A stretch of DNA of 5,997 nt from Candidatus Avoscillospira stercoripullorum (GTDB taxonomy: Bacteria; Bacillota; Clostridia; Oscillospirales; Oscillospiraceae): the NCBI GenBank assembly GCA_018712905.1, contig DVGD01000199.1, positions 1 through 5,997 of the forward strand, given 5' to 3'. Under the pieces are notes generated by a model. That model was not told the origin of the DNA and did no database searches. It was given only the letters and a program-made list of their open reading frames with translations. Made by a program: the position numbers and the translations under genes. Below are positions 1-4,560 of the stretch, in pieces (position 1 is the stretch's first letter; every line of letters begins with the position of its first letter).

Positions 1-17
1 CGGGGGGTGTGTGCGGG

Positions 18-164
18 GGGCAAAAAGCCCACCGCGCGTTCAATCAAACAGGATTTTGAAACTTTTTTGAAAGTTTCAAAATCCGCACAGCGTGGCGAAA
101 AGACTTTTTCGACACGCTGGGGGCGGCTCTCCGAGCCGCCCGCGGGTCGATCAGAGATCGACCC
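18..164. repeat. Run of consecutive palindromes (hairpins)
   Basis: This gene-free stretch holds five perfect or near-perfect hairpins in close succession. They are: 18-21/27-30 (GGGC/GCCC, loop of five A); 51-65/70-84 (15 perfect pairs, loop TTTG); 88-101/106-119 (14 pairs with one mismatch, loop GACT); 121-129/133-141 (9 perfect pairs, loop TCC); and 144-152/156-164 (GGGTCGATC/GATCGACCC, loop AGA). A sixth hairpin at 175-205 follows and is listed as a terminator. Spacers between the hairpins from 51 onward are only 1 to 10 bases. The open frames here (7-216, 92-331) look spurious: they have no family resemblance and are built from the palindromes. The stretch is probably a mosaic of small palindromic interspersed repeats beyond the end of an upstream gene. 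An RNA function is possible but not shown. Confidence 0.75.
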
Positions 165-174
165 CTACGCTTTT

Positions 175-209
175 ACGCGGCGCAGAGACGTTCTCTGCGC
201 CGCGTTTTT
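175..209 (+). terminator. Rho-independent terminator of an upstream + strand unit
   Basis: A perfect 14-bp stem pairs 175-188 (ACGCGGCGCAGAGA) with 192-205. The loop is CGT, and a run of five T (205-209) follows at once. The T run lies only on the + strand side, so it would stop transcription entering from the left, from a gene outside the window. It also insulates the permease promoter further downstream. Confidence 0.75.
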
Positions 210-236
210 GGCATAATTTACGAGAGAAATGTGCCG

Positions 237-290
237 CAATTGGAGGAATGACCAAATTCGAAGCTAAAATTCTTTCAGCATTCCTAATTG
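237..290. promoter_or_regulatory. Inverted repeat upstream of and touching the permease promoter
   Basis: CAATTGGAGGAATG (237-250) pairs with CATTCCTAATTG (279-290). This gives 12 base pairs with a two-base GG bulge in the left arm and a 28-base loop. Five T follow (291-295). The right arm overlaps the proposed -35 box (288-293). It could be an operator dyad or a second terminator for upstream read-through. The long loop makes it a weaker terminator than 175-209. No known binding motif is recognised. Confidence 0.4.
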
Positions 291-316
291 TTTTTGTGCT
301 AAGACCTTGCTATAAT
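288..316 (+). promoter_or_regulatory. Sigma-A-type promoter for the permease gene
   Basis: The -10 box at 311-316 is a perfect TATAAT. TTGTTT at 288-293 serves as a -35 box with a 17-base spacer. Transcription would start near 323, giving a leader of only about 26 bases with an AGAAAGG ribosome binding site (332-338) about 10 bases before the ATG. So short a leader leaves no room for a riboswitch in transcripts from this promoter. Confidence 0.65.
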
Positions 317-348
317 TTCCATGAGAAATAAAGAAAGGTCTGCTGCCC

Positions 349-1677
349 ATGACGAAACAGAAGTTGTTCCGGGGAAACCTCTTTGAACTAGATGGGGTTC
401 CCCCGCTCAGGCGTGCCCTTCCCCTGGCGGTGCAGCATGTGGTGGCCATGATCGTTGGCTGCGTCACGCCTGCCATCATCGTCTCCGGCGCGGCGGGTCT
501 GCCGGCCAACGAGCAGGTGATTCTCATCCAGGCGGCGCTGGTGATCTCGGCGCTTTCTACCTTGCTGCAGCTCTTCCCCCTGGGGCGAAGATTCCCGCTG
601 GGACTTGGCTCCGGGCTTCCGGTCATCATGGGCGTCAGCTTTGCCTATGTTCCAACTATGCAGGCCATTGCCGAAGGCCATGGCATTGCGGCCATTCTAG
701 GCGCCCAGATTGTAGGCGGCCTGGTGGCGGCGCTGGTGGGGTTGTTTGTGAAGAAGCTCCGGCGGCTCTTCCCGCCTCTCATCACCGGCACCGTGGTCTT
801 CACCATCGGCCTGTCCCTCTATCCCACGGCCATCAACTACATGGCCGGCGGCACCAGCAGCGTGGACTATGGCTCCTGGCAGAACTGGCTCATTGCCTTC
901 TTCACCCTGGGCGTGGTCACCAGCCTCAATCACTTTGGCAAGGGACTTTGGAAGCTCTCGTCCATTTTGCTGGGCATCGGCGCGGGCTATGCCCTGGCGG
1001 CGTGCTTCGGCATGGTGCACTTTGAGAGTGTCGCCCAGGCGTCCATGTTCCAGCTGCCCCAGCTTCTTTATTTTGGCGTGGAGTTTGAGATTTCGGCCTG
1101 TGTGGCCATCGGCATTCTCTTTGGAATCAACGCCGTCCAGGCCATCGGCGACCTCACCGCCACCACCGTGGGCGCCATGGATCGGGAGCCCACGGACAAG
1201 GAGCTCCAGAACGGCATCGTGGGCTACGGCGTGATGAACATGATCGGCGGCCTCTTCGGCGGCCTGCCCACGGCGACCTACAGCCAGAACGTGGGCATCG
1301 TCACCACTACCCGGGTCATCAACCGCGTGGTGCTGGGGCTCTCGGCGCTGATTCTCGGCGCGGCGGGACTGATCCCCAAGTTCTCCGCCCTGCTCACCAC
1401 CATCCCCCAGTGCGTCCTGGGCGGCGCCACGGTGTCGGTGTTTGCCAGCATCGCCATGACCGGCATGAAGCTGGTGTCCTCGGCGGAGATGGACTATCGC
1501 AATTCCTCCATTGTGGGTCTTGCGGCGGCGCTGGGCATGGGAATCTCCCAGGCGTCGGCCTCCCTGGCGGCCTTCCCCGAGTGGGTCACCACGATTTTCG
1601 GAAAGTCCCCGGTGGTGGTGGCCACCATCGTGGCCGTGGTGCTCAACGTGATCCTGCCGAAAAACAAGAAGGAATAA
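349..1677 (+). CDS. NCS2-family nucleobase permease (xanthine/uracil type)
   Basis: Inner-membrane transporter expected to import a purine or pyrimidine base with protons. At 442 residues it has the usual family length and is hydrophobic throughout, matching the 14-helix (7+7) NCS2 fold. Family landmarks are visible. QH at 29-30 in the first helix matches the conserved histidine of E. coli XanQ. GLGSGLPVIMGVSFAY at 85-100 matches the third-helix motif. VQAIGDLTATT (263-273) matches the eighth-helix motif. TATYSQNVGIVTTTRVINR has the signature Gln313-Asn314. The eighth-helix glutamate essential in XanQ (Glu272) is a glutamine here (Gln264), and the place of XanQ Asp304 is a tyrosine, so substrate and coupling may differ from XanQ. 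The ATG at 349 has an AGAAAGG Shine-Dalgarno. It is monocistronic, with its own promoter and terminator. Family assignment is firm; the exact substrate cannot be read from the sequence. Confidence 0.92.
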   Translation: MTKQKLFRGNLFELDGVPPLRRALPLAVQHVVAMIVGCVTPAIIVSGAAGLPANEQVILIQAALVISALSTLLQLFPLGRRFPLGLGSGLPVIMGVSFAYVPTMQAIAEGHGIAAILGAQIVGGLVAALVGLFVKKLRRLFPPLITGTVVFTIGLSLYPTAINYMAGGTSSVDYGSWQNWLIAFFTLGVVTSLNHFGKGLWKLSSILLGIGAGYALAACFGMVHFESVAQASMFQLPQLLYFGVEFEISACVAIGILFGINAVQAIGDLTATTVGAMDREPTDKELQNGIVGYGVMNMIGGLFGGLPTATYSQNVGIVTTTRVINRVVLGLSALILGAAGLIPKFSALLTTIPQCVLGGATVSVFASIAMTGMKLVSSAEMDYRNSSIVGLAAALGMGISQASASLAAFPEWVTTIFGKSPVVVATIVAVVLNVILPKNKKE

Positions 1678-1678
1678 C

Positions 1679-1730
1679 AAAACACATCAGCCGCCTTCCT
1701 TGGCCAATGGGAAGGCGGCTGATGTGTTTT
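1679..1730. terminator. Strong, probably bidirectional terminator after the permease gene
   Basis: A perfect 21-bp stem pairs 1679-1699 with 1710-1730. The loop is TTGGCCAATG, itself containing the palindrome TTGGCCAA. The stem begins two bases after the permease stop codon. It opens with AAAA and ends with TTTT, so it offers a short U-run in either direction. It could also stop read-through from the convergent lipoprotein gene, whose own terminator is weak. Confidence 0.85.
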
Positions 1731-1755
1731 GTAGGGGTCGATCTCCGATCGACCC
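1731..1755 (-). repeat. Palindromic repeat, inverted copy of 144-168
   Basis: GGGTCGATC (1735-1743) and GATCGACCC (1747-1755) form a 9-bp stem with loop TCC. The 25 bases 1731-1755 are the reverse complement of 144-168 with a single difference, which lies in the loop. The two copies therefore sit in opposite orientation on either side of the permease gene and its promoter. Confidence 0.8.
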
Positions 1756-1775
1756 GGGCTTGCGCAGGCGGCGTT

Positions 1776-1997
1776 AAGCCTCCCCTTGGTGCCCAAGGGG
1801 AGGTGGCGCACGATAGTGTGCCGGAGGGGATCAGAATTTACAGTGACCGCAGGCTTACAACCCCACCAGCAAAGCTGGATGGAGAATTCTACGGGGCTTC
1901 GCCCCTTGAACTCCCGGCCAAGGCCGGCAGTTCAAGAATTCTTCAATCAGTCTCGCTTCGCGAGCCAGCTCCCCTTCACAGGGGAGCCTTTGGTGCG
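1776..1997 (+). repeat. Interspersed structured repeat, copy A (long form)
   Basis: The first 91 bases (1776-1866) match 4357-4447 with four substitutions. The last 34 bases (1964-1997) are identical to 4463-4496. Shared hairpins are H1 1779-1789/1793-1803 (11 bp, loop TGC), H2 1805-1811/1816-1822 (7 bp with one G.U, loop GATA), H3 1952-1956/1960-1964 (CTCGC/GCGAG, loop TTC) and H4 1968-1975/1980-1987 (8 bp, loop TCAC). The outer hairpins make imperfect terminal inverted repeats, as in a miniature mobile element. Compared with copy B it holds 82 extra bases (1867-1948). It encodes no protein. It lies between the convergent permease and lipoprotein genes, ending about 30 bases from the lipoprotein stop codon. 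Confidence 0.85.
1867..1948. repeat. Palindromic insert within repeat copy A
   Basis: These 82 bases are absent from copy B. The segment is itself built of palindromes: CCAGC/GCTGG at 1866-1870/1874-1878; GGGGC-TTC-GCCCC at 1893-1905; and a 14-bp stem with one mismatch, 1906-1919/1922-1935, closed by AA. The self-complementary octamer AGAATTCT occurs at 1883-1890 and again at 1935-1942, bracketing the last two hairpins. It looks like a smaller palindromic element nested in a larger one, though loss from copy B is equally possible. Confidence 0.6.
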
Positions 1998-2000
1998 GAG

Positions 2001-2026
2001 AAAAAATCGGCTACACCCTTGCGGTG
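2001..2026 (-). terminator. Weak candidate terminator of the lipoprotein gene
   Basis: Reading the - strand straight after the TAG stop, CACC (2026-2023) can pair with GGTG (2017-2014). The U-run of six (2006-2001) follows several bases later. The stem is only 4 to 5 bp and not adjacent to the U-run, so this may be a poor terminator. The palindromes at 1679-1730 would catch read-through. Confidence 0.3.
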
Positions 2027-3370
2027 CTACTCATACCGCTCGGCCACGAGGATACTGGCGCGCTCCTGGATGCGTGCCGCGGCTTCCTCGGCGGTGCGCT
2101 CTCCGGCCAGCACCGGCTCTGCCTCCTCCTCGATGATGCCGAGGATGTCCATGTCAAAATAGGAGAGGTTCCGGCAGGTGGCGGCGGCGGAAACCAGGGC
2201 GTCCTGATCGATCTGCTCTGTGACCCAGGGGCTGGCGGTGGTCATATCGTTGATGGCCTTCAAATTGTCGGCCAGCTGGGAGCGGAAGAGGGGCGTGCCG
2301 TCGTAGGCGTCCTGATAGATGGGGTGCTGCAGCATATAGTTGAGGAACGTCAGGCAGCCGTCCAGCTGGTCGGTTCCGGCGCAGATGCCCACGGCGTAGG
2401 GGAGATCGATGTACATGCCGTTGCTGCCGTCCGGCGTGGGATAGCCGAGATAGCCCATGGGATAGTCGGTCTTGGCACGGAACCGGTCAAAGGATACATC
2501 GAACGCGGAATTGAGCTGCGTTTCACAGAAGTAGAGCGAGCCCTCCAGCATCATCTCCGGCGCGCCCTTGAAGCTGCCGTCGTCCTGGATGTGATCCTCC
2601 TGGGCGTTGGAGCTCTTGATGTGGCAGGCGGCTTCCAACACGGAAATGAGCTCCGGCGTCTCAAAGTCGCAGGTGGCGTTGGTAACATCCACGGCATCGT
2701 GGATATAGCGGCTGCCCACATATTCGATAAAGGCCATGGGCTCCATATAATACATAAGCTTTTGATTCTGGGAAAGGGAATCCTGGAGGACGAGGTAGTC
2801 CTCCAACGTCCAGCCCTGATACTGCTCGGCGATCCCCGGCAGACAGTAGAGGGCGTGCAACCGGAACTTGGGTCCGATGAGGTACATTCCGCCAAATTCG
2901 TGGAGGGCATCCCAGATGATGCAGTCCTCCCGATCGAAGGAGAGCCGTCCATCCTCGACAAAGGGATCGAGATCCATGAGCATGCCGCCGGAGATGTAAG
3001 GCAAAGGAGAGATTGCGTCCAAATCCTCGGCAGTTTCGTTGCTCCTTCGATCAAAAATCAGAAGATCTGGAATATTTCCCGCCTGCATCTGGGTCTGGAG
3101 CGCCATCTCACCCTGCTCCTGGCTGACGCTGATGCCATAGTCGATCATGGAGACGGTGTAGTCTGAGCTCGTCTTATTAAACTCGGTGATCACCCTCTTG
3201 ATCCGGCTATCCTGCCAGTTTACACCCGCCAAGGAAATGGCGGTTTTTTCTTTCTCCGGGGTATCTTCCTCGATGCGGGGCGTATTGTCTGTCTCCTGTT
3301 CCACGGGCGCTTTGGCACTGCATCCCAAGAGCAGCAGACAGACCAGCAGGAACAAAATGACACGTTTCAT
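2027..3370 (-). CDS. Extracellular solute-binding lipoprotein, family 1 (orphan)
   Basis: Probable ligand receptor anchored to the outer face of the membrane, of the ABC-importer family-1 (MalE-like) type. With the start at 3370 it has 447 residues, normal for the family. It opens MKR plus a hydrophobic stretch ending in the lipobox Leu-Leu-Gly-Cys17, so Cys17 should be the lipidated residue. An acidic linker follows (about 18-43). Family features include NIPDLLIFD (99-107), YLGYPTPDGSNGMY (307-320) and a C-terminal helix rich in Glu/Ala (408-447). The 3370 ATG is chosen because GAGGG (3379-3383) lies 8 bases upstream; the 3421 start would put 17 unlikely residues ahead of the signal peptide. 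No ABC permease or ATPase gene lies nearby, so it may share a distant transporter or act as a sensor. Ligand unknown; a carbohydrate is typical for the family but not shown. Confidence 0.85.
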   Translation of the reverse strand: MKRVILFLLVCLLLLGCSAKAPVEQETDNTPRIEEDTPEKEKTAISLAGVNWQDSRIKRVITEFNKTSSDYTVSMIDYGISVSQEQGEMALQTQMQAGNIPDLLIFDRRSNETAEDLDAISPLPYISGGMLMDLDPFVEDGRLSFDREDCIIWDALHEFGGMYLIGPKFRLHALYCLPGIAEQYQGWTLEDYLVLQDSLSQNQKLMYYMEPMAFIEYVGSRYIHDAVDVTNATCDFETPELISVLEAACHIKSSNAQEDHIQDDGSFKGAPEMMLEGSLYFCETQLNSAFDVSFDRFRAKTDYPMGYLGYPTPDGSNGMYIDLPYAVGICAGTDQLDGCLTFLNYMLQHPIYQDAYDGTPLFRSQLADNLKAINDMTTASPWVTEQIDQDALVSAAATCRNLSYFDMDILGIIEEEAEPVLAGERTAEEAAARIQERASILVAERYE

Positions 3371-3403
3371 CGGCATTTCCCTCGCTTTCTCTTTGATATC
3401 CTC

Positions 3404-3432
3404 AGAGTACCATGGAAGCATACAATTGTCAA
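3404..3432 (-). promoter_or_regulatory. Promoter for the lipoprotein gene
   Basis: On the - strand a perfect -35 box TTGACA (3432-3427) is followed 17 bases later by TACTCT (3409-3404). The -10 box is poor by itself but is preceded by TGG, giving the extended -10 form TGnTA...T. Transcription would begin near 3397, about 27 bases before the chosen start codon. Confidence 0.55.
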
Positions 3433-3434
3433 CA

Positions 3435-3447
3435 AATACTTTGTATT
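3435..3447. promoter_or_regulatory. Small dyad between divergent promoters, candidate operator
   Basis: AATAC-TTT-GTATT is a perfect 5+5 inverted repeat in the AT-rich divergent region, just upstream of the lipoprotein -35 box and between the two promoters. Its position would suit a regulator such as the PadR protein encoded by the second gene of the + operon. The match is short, and no documented PadR site motif is recognised in it. Confidence 0.25.
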
Positions 3448-3455
3448 AAAAGGTA

Positions 3456-3484
3456 TTGATGATCCTTTTATTTGTGCATAAAAT
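3456..3484 (+). promoter_or_regulatory. Promoter for the membrane protein-PadR operon
   Basis: TTGATG (3456-3461) and TAAAAT (3479-3484) are separated by 17 bases, giving a reasonable sigma-A-type promoter. Transcription would start near 3491, about 30 bases before the ATG at 3521. An AGGAGGG ribosome binding site (3507-3513) fits within that leader. Confidence 0.5.
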
Positions 3485-3520
3485 AGTCCTACGGAAACAA
3501 AAGCGCAGGAGGGATGGGAA

Positions 3521-3961
3521 ATGCAAGAAGTGGAGGCTGTGGCACGGCAATACTGCCGCCGGGTGCGCAGAAAAATGCCCCTCTTCCTAAAGGGGAAGCG
3601 GGCATATCTGGATCAGCTTTATATGAGCGTGGTGGAGACCCTGGAGGAACGAGGGCAGGCGGATCTCGCGGCGGCGGAGGCTTGCTTTGGCGCCCCGCAG
3701 CAGGCCGCGTCGGAATTTTTCTCGCCGGAGCTCGACCCGCTGGCGGAAAAACGAGCCTGGCGGCGCACCAGATGGCTGGTGGCGCTGGCTTCCATCGCGG
3801 TTGTGGCGCTCATCGCCCTCATTGGGACAAGGCTGGCCGTCAGGCAGATGATCGAAGAGACCAGGGAACAGGCAAACGGCTACATCGTCTATTCCGAGCC
3901 GGAGTACATGACCGAAGAGGAATTCAATCAGATTATGGAAGAGCTGGAGGAAAATCCGTAA
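3521..3961 (+). CDS. Small single-pass membrane protein, HAAS/DUF1700-like N-terminus
   Basis: A 146-residue protein of unknown function. Residues 1-70 are a charged, helical cytoplasmic domain. Its pattern (basic start, a DQLYMSVVETLEERG helix, then ACFGAPQQAASEFF) resembles the short helical domains of HAAS/DUF1700/DUF6120-type proteins, which often sit beside PadR genes in Firmicutes. A transmembrane helix spans about 85-102 after an Arg/Lys-rich flank (77-84), predicting the N-terminus inside. The tail (103-146) is strongly acidic. The start is fixed by AGGAGGG at 3507-3513, seven bases upstream; an overlapping ATG at 3514 opens a different, unconvincing frame. It is the first gene of a two-gene operon, with PadR 39 bases downstream, which suggests a membrane-stress or envelope role under PadR control. 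The domain match was made by eye, and family placement is moderate. Confidence 0.7.
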   Translation: MQEVEAVARQYCRRVRRKMPLFLKGKRAYLDQLYMSVVETLEERGQADLAAAEACFGAPQQAASEFFSPELDPLAEKRAWRRTRWLVALASIAVVALIALIGTRLAVRQMIEETREQANGYIVYSEPEYMTEEEFNQIMEELEENP

Positions 3962-4000
3962 AGGAGAAAGAGGCATTCCAGAGTAAAGGACGAATTTTTC

Positions 4001-4354
4001 ATGAAAGAGGATGCGTCGTTACAGAATCATTTTAAAAAAGGAATCAGCACCCTGGTGGCGCTGTCGCTGCTGCAAAATCAGCGGATGTACGGCTATGAGC
4101 TGGTGCAGACCATGGAGAAGGTCAGCGGGGGAAGATTTGCCCTGCAGGAGGGGACGCTCTATCCCATTTTGTACCGATTGGTGGATCAGGGACTCATTGA
4201 GAGCGAGCGCGTGATGGTGGGCAAGCGAATGTCCCGGGTGTACTATCAGATCACCCCCAAGGGCGTGGAATACCTGGCCAAAATCCGCCAGGAGTACGAG
4301 GATATCACAGCCGGGGTAGCGGCACTTTTGGACTATCGCCCCCCGGAGCCGTAG
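4001..4354 (+). CDS. PadR-family transcriptional regulator
   Basis: A DNA-binding repressor-type protein with a winged helix. It has 117 residues, matching the short (subfamily-2) PadR proteins. The diagnostic segments are MYGYELVQTMEKVSGG (29-44), EGTLYPILYRLVDQGLIES (50-68) containing the recognition helix, and the wing R79-VYYQITPKG (to 88). A C-terminal helix (about 89-111) would serve for dimer formation. Such proteins usually repress their own operon and a neighbouring membrane protein or efflux gene, with release on ligand binding. Here the likely targets are this operon and perhaps the divergent lipoprotein gene. AAAGGA (3985-3990) lies 10 bases before the ATG. Repeat copy B begins two bases after the stop codon. 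No transporter is encoded beside it, so the inducer cannot be guessed. Confidence 0.92.
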   Translation: MKEDASLQNHFKKGISTLVALSLLQNQRMYGYELVQTMEKVSGGRFALQEGTLYPILYRLVDQGLIESERVMVGKRMSRVYYQITPKGVEYLAKIRQEYEDITAGVAALLDYRPPEP

Positions 4355-4356
4355 CA

Positions 4357-4496
4357 AAGCCTCCCCTTGGTGCCCAAGGGGAGGTGGCGCACGATAGTGC
4401 GCCAGAGGGGATCAGAGTTTGCAGTGACCGCAGGCTTACAACCCCACAGTCAGCCTTCGGCTGCCAGCTCCCCTTCACAGGGGAGCCTTTGGTGCG
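4357..4496 (+). repeat. Interspersed structured repeat, copy B (short form)
   Basis: This is the 140-base form of the element also found at 1776-1997, in the same orientation. Hairpins in order are H1 4360-4370/4374-4384 (11 bp, loop TGC), H2 4386-4392/4397-4403 (GGCGCAC/GTGCGCC, loop GATA, fully Watson-Crick), H3 4451-4455/4459-4463 (CAGCC/GGCTG, loop TTC) and H4 4467-4474/4479-4486 (8 bp). A single-stranded linker with about 40 mostly conserved bases joins H2 to H3. Outer hairpins form imperfect inverted ends. There is no open frame. It fills the space between the PadR gene and the convergent flavoprotein gene. Confidence 0.85.
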
Positions 4497-4518
4497 CGAA
4501 ACGCCACTGCAATGGACG

Positions 4519-4549
4519 AAAAAAACGCCGCCCGGCTGGGCGGCGTTTT
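4519..4549 (-). terminator. Rho-independent terminator of the flavoprotein gene
   Basis: A perfect 12-bp stem pairs 4522-4533 (AAAACGCCGCCC) with 4538-4549, loop of four bases. Read on the - strand it ends in a U-run of seven (4525-4519), partly within the stem. It begins 11 bases after the stop codon at 4561. It may also act in the + direction, as four T end the right arm. Confidence 0.85.
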
Positions 4550-4560
4550 GCAATTTTAAG

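Noticed and set aside
1..20. Possible G-quadruplex from two runs of six G
   Set aside because: Only two long G runs are visible at the window edge; the flanking sequence needed to judge it is missing.
7..331. Short open frames upstream of the permease
   Set aside because: They run through the hairpin cluster and terminator, have no convincing ribosome binding site and no family resemblance.
190..348. Purine or xanthine riboswitch ahead of the permease
   Set aside because: The conserved junction and loop sequences of the purine aptamer are not seen, and the promoter at 288-316 leaves a leader too short for one.
697..1680. A 327-codon open frame antisense to the permease gene
   Set aside because: It is a shadow of a GC-rich gene: the product is rich in His, Gly and Arg, has no recognisable domain and no ribosome binding site, while the + strand frame is a clear NCS2 protein.
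2024..3166. A 380-codon open frame on + across the lipoprotein gene
   Set aside because: Low-complexity Val/Gly/His-rich product mirroring the codon bias of the - strand gene, which has a signal peptide and family motifs.
3514..4035. A 173-codon frame overlapping the small membrane protein gene
   Set aside because: Its ATG is only one base beyond the AGGAGGG site, and its product is Gly/Arg-rich with no fold; the frame at 3521 has proper spacing, a transmembrane helix and an ordered domain.
1776..4496. CRISPR array or transposon with its own transposase
   Set aside because: Only two copies about 2.5 kb apart, no regular spacers, no cas or transposase gene. If mobile, the element would be non-autonomous.
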